Source: Candidatus Fermentibacterota bacterium (GTDB lineage Bacteria; JAFGKV01). Taken from it: a DNA stretch of 11,533 nucleotides. The stretch's first letter is position 1, and each line of letters begins with the position of its first letter. Made by a program: the position numbers and the translations under genes. The notes under the pieces were generated by a model, which worked only from the letters and a program-made list of their open reading frames with translations, was not told the origin of the DNA and did no database searches. This document shows, piece by piece, positions 1 through 5,652 of the stretch. The stretch lies in NCBI GenBank assembly GCA_016928395.1, contig JAFGKV010000192.1, forward strand, positions 1 to 11,533, in the 5' to 3' direction.

Positions 1-28
1 AGTCGGCAGTAGGCAACCGGCAGTCAGC
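1..28. repeat. Degenerate 7-bp tandem repeat, four units
   Basis: The first 28 bases split cleanly into four 7-base units: agtcggc, agtaggc, aaccggc and agtcagc. The array may continue to the left of the window. The same kind of unit recurs at 3272-3296, so this looks like a dispersed short repeat of the genome rather than part of a gene. I see no coding or regulatory role for it. Confidence 0.6.
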
Positions 29-146
29 GGCCCGGCCCCTGAATGCGGAGGAAGGCGAGGAAGCTTGCGGAGAGGATTTGGGGACCGCAGGTTCCCTTCC
101 GTCACAGAGTGGTGCAGGAGGGTGCCGGGCAGAGAGCTGTCGGCGC

Positions 147-174
147 CCTTTGTCTTTGTGGGACAAAGGATAAT
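147..174 (+). promoter_or_regulatory. Hairpin beside a possible -10 box
   Basis: CCTTTGTC at 147-154 and GACAAAGG at 162-169 are perfect 8-bp inverted arms around a 7-base loop. GATAAT at 169-174 matches the TATAAT consensus at five of six positions and touches the right arm. A transcript starting near 181 would leave only a short leader before the ATG at 200. No good -35 box lies 16-18 bases upstream, so an activator-dependent promoter, an operator or simply an RNA hairpin are all possible. The link to transcription is inference. Confidence 0.3.
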
Positions 175-199
175 ACGCGCGAGCGAGGAGGAGGAATCC

Positions 200-2230
200 A
201 TGCGGACCCGTGTCTCGCCATTTGTGGTTTTCAGTATCGTCATTGGGTTGGTATTCCCGGTTATTGCCGACATCCCGCAGGTCATGACGTACCAGGGCAA
301 GGTGACGGACTCCGGTGGCACCCCGGTCGTTGATGGTGGCTACACCATGACCTTCGATGTCTACGATGCAGCCAGTGGAGGCACCTCGCTCTGGAGCAGC
401 GGCGCACTGACCGTGATGGTGAGCGGCGGGGTGTTCAGTGTCTTGCTGGGAGACACCGGGCAACCGGCTCTGAGCCTGGACTTCGCTTCGGACTACTGGG
501 TTGAAGTGGACATTGCGGGCGACGCGCAGACGCCAAGGGTTCGCCTCGGCTCGGTTGGCTATGCGTACATGGCGAGCGGGCTGGTGGCGGGGACTGAGGT
601 GAGCGGGTCGGTGACCAGCGGGACCTCCGCGGCCATCAGGGGCACGAATACGGCCACGACGGGCACCAGGTACGGGCTCCACGGCCGGAGCTACTCCACC
701 TCGGGCAGGGGCGTGTACGGCGAGGCCGCCGCCCTCTCAGGCACGACCTACGGGGTGTACGGCGCGGCTGCGTCGACCACGGGCTATGCGGGCTACTTCC
801 AGGGCAATGCCCGTGTCACCGGCAACCTGACCGTGGATGGAGCCCTTGCTGCTTCCGGCATAGGTGACATCACGGCGATCATCGCGGGCACCGGACTCAT
901 CGGCGGCGCCACCTCCGGCGATGCGACGCTGCACGTCGCGGTGCCCCTGGCTCTCACCGCCTCCAATGCGAATGCCATAGTATCGGGCACCAATTCAGGT
1001 GCAACGGGCGCTTCCCCAGGCGTGCAAGGCACGAGCGCCTCCACCGACGGTAGGGGCCTCTACGGCGTGGCGTTCGCCACATCAGGAAACACCTATGGCG
1101 TGCGCGGAGAGAGCGCTTCCACCTGGGGCGTCGGCGTCCACGGTCTGGCCTCCGCCACCTCGGGCACCACCTGCGGCGTGCGCGGGGAAAGCGCCTCCAC
1201 CTGGGGCAGGGGCGTCCACGGTCTGGCGACCGCCGCCACGGGCACGACCTACGGCGGCTACTTCAGGAGCGACGCTGACGATGGCTACGGCGTCTACAGT
1301 CTAGCCTCCGCCACCTCAGGCATCACCTACGGCGTGCGTGGGGAGAGCTCCTCCACCGCCGGCAGGGGAGTCTCCGGCAGTGCTTCCGCCACCTCAGGCA
1401 TCACCTACGGAGGCGACTTCGGGAGCGCTTCCACGGCCGGCCGGGGCGTCTTCGGTCTAGCGACCGCCGCCACGGGCACGACCTACGGCGTGTATGGGCG
1501 GAGCTCCTCCACGGCTGGCCGGGGCGTCTATGGCTTGGCCACCGCCTCCACGGGCACCACCCACGGCGTGTATGGGGAGAGTGCTTCCAGCGGCTGGGGC
1601 TTTGGCGTCTACGGCGTGGCCGTCGCCACCACGGGCCTCACGTGTGGTGTCTTTGGGAAGACCAACTCCGCCGATGGCTATGGCATGTACTACCAGGGAG
1701 GACTTGCCGGCACGGGCACGAAGAGTTGTGTGGTGAAGACCTCCAAGGGCCCGACGCTGATGTACTGCCAGGAGAGCCCCGAGAATTGGTTCGAGGACGT
1801 GGGCAGGGGGCGACTCGTTGGCGGCTTCGCACACGTGGAACTAGACCCTGTGTTCGTTGAGACGGTGACCATCGACGAGGTTCACCCCATGGAGGTCTTC
1901 GTCCAGTTGAGGGATGACTGCCGCGGCGTATTCGTGAAGGCGGGGATGACAGGATTCGACGTCAGGGAGCTGCAGAGCGGGACGAGCGACGCGGAGTTCT
2001 CTTATCGCGTGATGGCCAAGCGCAAGGGGTTTGAATCGAAGCGTCTGGACTACTGCGCGGCCGCGGAGCGGGATTCGTACCTGTTCCCGGAGCTTCGGGA
2101 GCAGGAGCGTCGGGAAATGGAAGAGGAACGCGCCCGCCACGAGGAAGAGCGTACGCGAATGGAAGAAAAGCGAGCACGGATGGAGCGGGAACGGCCCGAG
2201 CCGATCAGGGTGTCGGAGGCGGGCCGGTAG
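200..2230 (+). CDS. Secreted tail-fibre-like repeat protein with charged C-terminal tail
   Basis: This 676-residue protein is probably exported and forms a surface or extracellular fibre. The ATG at 200 is chosen because GAGGAGGAGGA lies just upstream and a signal peptide follows at once: MRTR, then a hydrophobic stretch to about residue 22, ending VIADIP. An upstream in-frame start at 65 would bury the signal. Residues 24-125 match a beta-rich module common at the N-terminus of secreted proteins (MTYQGKVTD, FDVYDAASGG, VFSVLLGD, VGYAYMA). Residues 150-200 and 270-498 are YGVYG / STxGRGVYG repeats. Between them, at about 208-262, is a stalk-like segment (GNLTVDGAL, GDITAIIAGTGL). Residues 502-632 are a non-repetitive domain (TKSCVVKTSKGP, WFEDVGRGRLVGG, HVELDPVFVETVTID). 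Residues 632-676 are Glu/Arg-rich and likely helical or coiled coil. It appears to be a single-gene unit. The fibre role is inferred from architecture and no enzymatic motif is seen. Confidence 0.85.
   Translation: MRTRVSPFVVFSIVIGLVFPVIADIPQVMTYQGKVTDSGGTPVVDGGYTMTFDVYDAASGGTSLWSSGALTVMVSGGVFSVLLGDTGQPALSLDFASDYWVEVDIAGDAQTPRVRLGSVGYAYMASGLVAGTEVSGSVTSGTSAAIRGTNTATTGTRYGLHGRSYSTSGRGVYGEAAALSGTTYGVYGAAASTTGYAGYFQGNARVTGNLTVDGALAASGIGDITAIIAGTGLIGGATSGDATLHVAVPLALTASNANAIVSGTNSGATGASPGVQGTSASTDGRGLYGVAFATSGNTYGVRGESASTWGVGVHGLASATSGTTCGVRGESASTWGRGVHGLATAATGTTYGGYFRSDADDGYGVYSLASATSGITYGVRGESSSTAGRGVSGSASATSGITYGGDFGSASTAGRGVFGLATAATGTTYGVYGRSSSTAGRGVYGLATASTGTTHGVYGESASSGWGFGVYGVAVATTGLTCGVFGKTNSADGYGMYYQGGLAGTGTKSCVVKTSKGPTLMYCQESPENWFEDVGRGRLVGGFAHVELDPVFVETVTIDEVHPMEVFVQLRDDCRGVFVKAGMTGFDVRELQSGTSDAEFSYRVMAKRKGFESKRLDYCAAAERDSYLFPELREQERREMEEERARHEEERTRMEEKRARMERERPEPIRVSEAGR
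1019..1645 (+). repeat. Eight in-frame ~78-bp repeats (26-residue units)
   Basis: The glycine that opens each GVxG motif falls at residues 274, 300, 326, 352, 378, 404, 430 and 456. That is seven exact 26-residue steps. A final step of 27 leads to residue 483. An earlier pair at residues 159 and 185 (from 674) has the same spacing. Consensus elements are TG-T-T-YGVYG, then S-x-ST-x-GRGVYG, then LATA, so each unit is two near-half-units of 12 and 14 residues. The DNA copies differ by many substitutions but no unit shows an indel except the last, which suggests selection for constant unit length. Confidence 0.85.
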
Positions 2231-2260
2231 ACGAGCGCGCCTGCCGGCACCATCGCCGCA

Positions 2261-2324
2261 CCGTAGGGGAGGGCGCCTCTGCCCTCCCGTTGCTTCGGGC
2301 GACCAGAGACGGTCGCCCCTACGG
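2261..2324. repeat. 64-bp twin-hairpin palindromic element (REP/MITE-like)
   Basis: The outer ends CCGTAGGGG (2261-2269) and CCCCTACGG (2316-2324) are perfect reverse complements. Inside are two perfect 8-bp hairpins with 6-base loops: GGGAGGGC/GCCCTCCC at 2267-2274 and 2281-2288, and GGGCGACC/GGTCGCCC at 2297-2304 and 2311-2318, joined by 8 bases. Paired hairpins with complementary ends are the form of REP doublets and small non-autonomous palindromic elements. GTAGGGG...CCCCTAC-ended palindromes are common in environmental bacterial genomes. Thirty bases after a stop codon, it may also stabilise or end the transcript. Confidence 0.65.
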
Positions 2325-2416
2325 GGGTTGGGTTGGCTCGGGGAGGGACGCGAGGAATGCCCGCACCGCTGTCCGCCCAGTCGACCGTGAACCCCTGGTG
2401 CGTAGAGATGTGACAT

Positions 2417-2451
2417 GGCTCCTTGACCTGATGCAAAGAGCCCGTTTCTTG
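2417..2451 (+). terminator. Possible rho-independent terminator after the fibre gene
   Basis: GGCTCCTTG (2417-2425) pairs with CAAAGAGCC (2434-2442) as a 9-bp stem with one mismatch and an 8-base loop. It is followed by a moderately T-rich tail, GTTTCTT. It lies about 190 bases after the fibre-protein stop, with the twin-hairpin element between them. The tail is not an unbroken T run, so efficiency is uncertain. Confidence 0.35.
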
Positions 2452-2582
2452 GCGTACGGCGCCGTTGCGATAGGGATACGCACCCAGGGAGCATGGCGGA
2501 ATCGATGGGAATGGTTGGGTGTTTCCTCGAATGCACGACGCGTGGATTGAGAATCCCTGTTCGTTTTGCCCTGTGAGAGACT

Positions 2583-3086
2583 ATGAGACTGGCGAGTTTC
2601 GAGAGGATCATTGCGTCACTGAACGAGGCAGACGTGCGGGCTCTTGTTGCCGGCGGTCTCGCCGTCGTAGCCCATGGCTACGGGCGACTGACGGTCGATG
2701 TCGATTTGGTGATTCAGTTGACTCCATCAAATGTCATTCGTGCATTCCAGGCATTGGCATGCCTGGGTTATCAACCGAGAGTGCCAATCACGCCTGGGCA
2801 ATTCGCGGACCCGACACAGCGCGTGGCGTGGATTCGCGACAAAGGTATGATGGTTCTGAACCTCTTCAGCGACCTCCACCGGCACACGACCATCGATGTC
2901 TTCGCGGAAGAGCCGTTCGACTTCGACGAGGCCTATGGGAAGGCGCTCGTGCAGACACTCGAGGGTGGAACCGTCTGCCGGTTCGTCGACCTGACCACCC
3001 TGATCCGCATGAAGGAGCAGGCCGGACGAAGCAGGGATCTAGACGACGTGCGACATCTGCGCATGCTGCAGGAAGACGCAGTATGA
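2583..3086 (+). CDS. AbiEii/MNT-like nucleotidyltransferase-fold protein
   Basis: This 167-residue protein carries the minimal nucleotidyltransferase signature. It has the Gly-Gly of VAGGLAVVAHGYGR at residues 24-25, the two metal-binding acids in TVDVDLV (Asp39, Asp41), and a third candidate acid in TIDVF (Asp105). The C-terminal part has LIRMKEQAGRSRDLDDVRHL (140-159), a Lys/Arg/Asp-rich helix usual in this group. Relatives transfer nucleotides to proteins or tRNA and act as AbiEii-type toxins or MNT-type antitoxins. Which applies here cannot be read from sequence. The ATG at 2583 has only a weak, close purine stretch (GAGAGA) upstream. Its stop overlaps the next start as ATGA, so the two genes are very likely co-translated. 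It is a cytoplasmic protein with no signal peptide or membrane segment. A role in phage defence or toxin-antitoxin function is inference; a housekeeping transferase is the alternative. Confidence 0.8.
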   Translation: MRLASFERIIASLNEADVRALVAGGLAVVAHGYGRLTVDVDLVIQLTPSNVIRAFQALACLGYQPRVPITPGQFADPTQRVAWIRDKGMMVLNLFSDLHRHTTIDVFAEEPFDFDEAYGKALVQTLEGGTVCRFVDLTTLIRMKEQAGRSRDLDDVRHLRMLQEDAV

Positions 3087-3340
3087 GCGACCAGCGCTGG
3101 AAGATCGCGGAATCCGCGCCGGATTGGGAATGCGGGTGGGAAGACAGCGAGCGGTTTCATCTCCGTCGCTTCCGCGCTCTTTCCATCACGGAGAAACTGA
3201 TGGCCATCGAGGAAATGGCAGACCTCACCGAGTTCCTCGGGCGTCGGGCGCGGGAACGTCTCAGGGCGTTAGGCAGTGGGCAGTCGGGCAATCAGCGAGC
3301 ACCTTCGTGCATGGAGGGGTCGGCAGCGAACGTTGAATGA
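3083..3340 (+). CDS. Small partner protein of the nucleotidyltransferase
   Basis: This 85-residue acidic/basic protein starts at the ATG of the ATGA junction with the preceding gene. Its first 62 residues look like a compact soluble domain: WKIAESAPDWECGWEDSE, then HLRRFRALSITEKLMAIEEM, then a helix ending FLGRRARERLRAL. The overlap and gene order suggest it acts with the nucleotidyltransferase, for example as the cognate partner in a two-gene module. I do not recognise a named family. From about residue 63 the reading frame runs through the 7-bp repeat at 3272-3296, giving a low-complexity tail (SGQSGNQRAPSCMEGSAANVE) unlike the rest. The native protein probably ended near residue 63-65, and repeat acquisition seems to have replaced or displaced the original stop. 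Function is unknown. Confidence 0.6.
   Translation: MSDQRWKIAESAPDWECGWEDSERFHLRRFRALSITEKLMAIEEMADLTEFLGRRARERLRALGSGQSGNQRAPSCMEGSAANVE
3272..3296. repeat. Second copy of the degenerate 7-bp repeat
   Basis: After a leading GGC, the units are agtgggc (3275-3281), agtcgggc (3282-3289, one base longer) and aatcagc (3290-3296). They match the units at 1-28 in sequence and phase. The repeat sits inside the 3' end of the small partner gene and forms part of its coding tail. Confidence 0.55.
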
Positions 3341-3440
3341 CACCATCACCAGCCGAGGTGCGAGGTCGGGTGAATGGACAGGTCGAAATCCAGATCTTCT
3401 TTTCCGCAGGCGCAGAGGTCCAGACGGAACGACAGGGCCA

Positions 3441-3459
3441 GCATGAAGAGCATGAAGAG
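3441..3459. repeat. 9-bp tandem duplication
   Basis: GCATGAAGA occurs twice head-to-tail at 3441-3449 and 3450-3458, followed by a further G. Short tandem strings of this kind are frequent in intergenic DNA of environmental bacteria. No function is evident. Confidence 0.5.
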
Positions 3460-3467
3460 GGTTCACC

Positions 3468-3486
3468 CCCTCGACTTCGCTCAGGG
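3468..3486. repeat. Short imperfect palindrome, dispersed-repeat type
   Basis: CCCTCGACTTCGCTCAGGG has complementary ends (CCCT/AGGG) with an imperfect centre. It resembles the TTCGACT-CGCTCAGG type of short palindrome I know as dispersed in many uncultured bacterial genomes. Copy number elsewhere in this genome cannot be seen from one window. Confidence 0.45.
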
Positions 3487-3505
3487 TCAACTACACAGGG
3501 TCACC

Positions 3506-3548
3506 CCCGCATCCAACGGTGCTGGACCAAGCCCGCATCCAGCCGTGC
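3506..3548. repeat. Pair of 17-bp direct repeats
   Basis: CCCGCATCCAACGGTGC at 3506-3522 recurs with two mismatches as CCCGCATCCAGCCGTGC at 3532-3548. The copies start 26 bases apart. They could be a small duplication or paired protein-binding sites. There is no promoter nearby to favour the latter. Confidence 0.4.
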
Positions 3549-3577
3549 GGGGCCAGGCGCGTCCCTCCAGAGGGGAA

Positions 3578-3608
3578 GCGTGCGGGTCACGCGTGCTCTC
3601 CCGCACGC
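3578..3608 (-). terminator. Hairpin downstream of the lipoprotein gene
   Basis: GCGTGCGGG (3578-3586) and CCCGCACGC (3600-3608) are perfect 9-bp inverted arms with a 13-base loop. The hairpin begins 28 bases after the minus-strand lipoprotein stop at 3637, a suitable place to end that operon. On the minus strand it is followed by TTCCCCT rather than a T run, so it may be a transcript-end stabiliser rather than a rho-independent terminator. Confidence 0.35.
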
Positions 3609-3636
3609 CCTCCATCCTCGATCCCTTCCTTGTTCG

Positions 3637-4515
3637 TCAGGCGCCGTCCCACCCCGCCAGGCGTGCCATCATCCACCAGAAAGCGCGGCCCTTGAGGATG
3701 CAGTTAAGGGGGTGTGAGTGGGCGCAGCACTCGTCGCACATGAGCGCCGCCTGGGCCACGAGGTCGCTGCCGGGATTGGCGGCACACCACTCGTCGGCCC
3801 AGTTGCGCGACCAGTCATCATAGTCGCACCCATCGGTGGCTCCGCGGCCGAGGTAATCGGTGCCGTCGGGGTCGAAACGCTCGATGTCGGCGAAGTCGAA
3901 AAGGATCTTGCCGCGTTCCCGGCAGAATGCTCGAATCTGCTCGTTGCGGCTGTGCAGGTTGCCGCCGGACCCTGAACCATCCAGGTGACCGGTCATGTAT
4001 ACGAAGCGTATGTGGGGATACTCCTGCTCGAGCCCATGCATGGCCTCCAGGTAGGCCTGAATCCCCTGGGAGGAGTTGTCGGACACGCCGCCGCACCATG
4101 ACCACATCACGACGTTGCGATCACCGCGGCTGTCTGCCAGCACTTCCACGGTGGCATCCCGCCACGAGAGATCGCCGTGATGCCCCAGATCGCCCTCTCC
4201 GAAGCACATGTCGTTCATGAACACCCCGGGCTCAAGGCCCCACCCGGAGTAGGAGAAATCGTACGTCGAGCCTGTCATGTCCCGGAGGGCCTCGATGCCC
4301 GTAATGATCTGGCTTCCATGGGATGTGTGGCTATACCCGACGCGCAGATCCCGCGCGGCCTGCCGAATACGCTCCATGGGCACCGAGGAGAGATCCGTGC
4401 ACAGGTGACCGATGATGAAGTCATCTGTCGGGCCATCATCGGGGCCGATGGCATCGTCGTCGCCGCAGCCTACCGAAAGTATGCCTACGCACAACAGAAC
4501 CGGCAGAAAGCGCAT
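3637..4515 (-). CDS. Cysteine-rich secreted lipoprotein, possibly SGNH-hydrolase-like
   Basis: This 292-residue protein begins with a lipoprotein-type signal: MRFLPVLLCVGILSVGC, with Cys17 as the likely lipidated residue. The Ser at -3 is less usual than Leu. An acidic linker follows (GDDDAIGPDDGPTDD). The start is fixed by GGAGGAG at 4524-4530 on the minus strand. The mature part contains YSHTSHGSQI (61-70), WSWCGGVSDN (138-147), FVYMTGHLDGSGSGGN (171-186), an IRAFCRE helix and ILFDFADIERFDPDG (204-218). The order of a Ser-containing block, a Gly/Asp block and a late Asp-rich block recalls SGNH hydrolases, but I cannot align a catalytic triad with confidence. The C-terminus is cysteine- and histidine-rich (CDECCAHSHPLNC, 260-272) and ends in an aromatic stretch (AFWWMMARLAGW). 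It lies 25 bases after the DUF457-type gene and is probably co-transcribed. It is likely anchored in the outer membrane or periplasm. Substrate unknown. Confidence 0.85.
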   Translation of the reverse strand: MRFLPVLLCVGILSVGCGDDDAIGPDDGPTDDFIIGHLCTDLSSVPMERIRQAARDLRVGYSHTSHGSQIITGIEALRDMTGSTYDFSYSGWGLEPGVFMNDMCFGEGDLGHHGDLSWRDATVEVLADSRGDRNVVMWSWCGGVSDNSSQGIQAYLEAMHGLEQEYPHIRFVYMTGHLDGSGSGGNLHSRNEQIRAFCRERGKILFDFADIERFDPDGTDYLGRGATDGCDYDDWSRNWADEWCAANPGSDLVAQAALMCDECCAHSHPLNCILKGRAFWWMMARLAGWDGA

Positions 4516-4540
4516 GGCTCAATCTCCTCCGGGTGGATAC

Positions 4541-5533
4541 CTACCATCGTTCATTGAATTCGTTGTGCAGCACGGAGCCGCTCTCGTCTGTCCTGACATG
4601 AAGCGCATAGAGCTCGACATCTTCCGAGAAGAGATAGCTCAAGTCCTGCCAGATCACGTGATTGTCACCACCTTCACGGCGATGGCTCCAGAACGGGAAC
4701 AGTACGCTGTTCTTGAAGCCCCTCACTGAGAGGAGACTCTCGGTAGACTCCACCGGGCCCGGGGCCGGCCTATACTCAATCCGGCGCCGCCACAGGGAAC
4801 GGCGTTGCGCCGCGTCGATCAGCGCTGCATGGATGCCCTTTGAGTCTTCCTGAAGAACTAGCCACTGATTTCCACTGTGGGTAGCTGGGAATGCTTTGCG
4901 GCGCCAGGATTTGTCAGACACACCTGCCACGGCCAGGGCCGTGCGTCTCAGCTGGTTGGCGCGGAGGGATATCCCCAGCACGACGACTATGGCAAGACTT
5001 GCCCACACACTCCCCAGTTGTGGGACAGCCACAGATGCCACCGCTGCCGCCAAGAGGACCCAGAAGAACGGATTGAATCGCAGGCCGTTCGCTTGACATG
5101 CGATGCACGTGCTGTAGCGATGGTCTCGGCACGAGGGAGACGCAGTCACCGGGTTCAAGCCCAGGACCAAGGGAAACGAGAAGCGTCGCCTTGAGAAAGG
5201 GGCGAACAGGGCGATGCCGTTGTTGTGCATGAGAAGATCCAAGATGACATGGCTGGCCACGCCACCCATGGCCAGTGGCAGAAACGGCAGCCAGCCCCTG
5301 CCCGTAACAGCCCCCGCCAGGGCCGCGATGAGAAGGCCGGCTGCCGCGCCTCCTGGAATCGTATGGGCAAGCCCGTGGTGGTAATCGAGGAACGCTGTCC
5401 GAGGTATCTTACGGGTCACGAATTCGGCATCGGGGGCAATAGCGGCGGCAACGGCCGTGGCATACCCGGCGGCGTCAGCCTCGAAGAGCCCTCCGACCAC
5501 TACTCCCGCCAGAACGTGGGTGAAAGGATCCAC
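4541..5533 (-). CDS. YdjM/DUF457-type membrane-bound putative metal-dependent hydrolase
   Basis: The 330-residue protein opens with DPFTHVLAGVVVGG, the usual start of this family. The GTG at 5533 is therefore preferred, and AAGGAGG precedes it by 4 bases. A longer reading from a GTG at 5656, overlapping the upstream stop as GTGA, adds 41 residues without family features. Candidate metal ligands are His6, Asp35 (IAPDAEF), His52, His53 and His57 in DYHHGLAHTIPG, and His95/Asp99 in SHVILDLLMH. Hydrophobic segments lie at about 7-16, 62-78, 83-104, 156-170 and 176-191, so it is an inner-membrane protein. A CIAC motif sits in a loop at 143-146. Residues 200-330 form an extra soluble C-terminal part (WLVLQEDSKGIHAALID, VLFPFWSHRREGG). 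Family members are annotated as hydrolases, some LexA-controlled in E. coli, but no substrate is established. No LexA box was seen here. Confidence 0.82.
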   Translation of the reverse strand: MDPFTHVLAGVVVGGLFEADAAGYATAVAAAIAPDAEFVTRKIPRTAFLDYHHGLAHTIPGGAAAGLLIAALAGAVTGRGWLPFLPLAMGGVASHVILDLLMHNNGIALFAPFSRRRFSFPLVLGLNPVTASPSCRDHRYSTCIACQANGLRFNPFFWVLLAAAVASVAVPQLGSVWASLAIVVVLGISLRANQLRRTALAVAGVSDKSWRRKAFPATHSGNQWLVLQEDSKGIHAALIDAAQRRSLWRRRIEYRPAPGPVESTESLLSVRGFKNSVLFPFWSHRREGGDNHVIWQDLSYLFSEDVELYALHVRTDESGSVLHNEFNERW

Positions 5534-5586
5534 AGAGCCTCCTTGACGTGGCACCCGGCCGTTGTTGCGATTCTCAAAGGCCCGCC

Positions 5587-5615
5587 AGTATGCGCGCCAT
5601 ACGCCGAAGATGCAA
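5587..5615 (-). promoter_or_regulatory. Possible sigma70 promoter with overlapping palindrome
   Basis: On the minus strand, TTGCAT (5615-5610) and CATACT (5592-5587) are separated by exactly 17 bases. The -10 box matches at four positions and the -35 at three. GTATG (5588-5592) and CATAC (5598-5602) form an inverted repeat over the -10 region, a plausible operator. The promoter would serve the DUF457 gene and the lipoprotein gene with a leader of about 45 bases. This is prediction only. Confidence 0.3.
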
Positions 5616-5652
5616 TGGCACCGGTGCGGAGGAATCCACCCTGGCCGCCAGC

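Larger units (their letters stand above)
2231..2582. other. 352-bp intergenic region
   Basis: No credible gene lies between the fibre-protein stop and the nucleotidyltransferase start. Open frames on both strands here are continuations of out-of-frame reading through the fibre gene and lack recognisable protein features. It holds the twin-hairpin element at 2261-2324 and a terminator-like hairpin at 2417-2451. From 2452 to 2582 I see no convincing -35/-10 pair for the downstream genes. Confidence 0.6.
3341..3636. other. 296-bp gene-free patchwork of short repeats
   Basis: This lies between convergent genes. Open frames exist on the plus strand from 3337 and 3374, but they have low-complexity, Arg/Ser/Pro-rich products with no ribosome site or domain. 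They also run into the antisense of the lipoprotein gene. The stretch holds a 9-bp tandem duplication (3441-3459), an imperfect palindrome (3468-3486), a spaced direct repeat (3506-3548) and a hairpin (3578-3608). Confidence 0.6.

Noticed and set aside
1019-1645. CRISPR array
   Set aside because: The periodic units are in-frame coding repeats with diverged copies and no constant repeat/unique spacer pattern.
1457-1834. 125-codon minus-strand frame with repetitive Ala/Gly-rich product
   Set aside because: Its repetition only mirrors the 78-bp repeats of the plus-strand gene.
1841-2611. 256-codon open frame on the minus strand
   Set aside because: It is antisense to the fibre gene end and intergenic DNA, is Arg/Pro/Ser-rich with no domain or ribosome site, and the plus-strand frame has clear protein features.
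3374-3823. 149-codon plus-strand frame after the small partner gene
   Set aside because: The product is low complexity, lacks a ribosome site, spans several short repeats and overlaps the well-supported lipoprotein gene.
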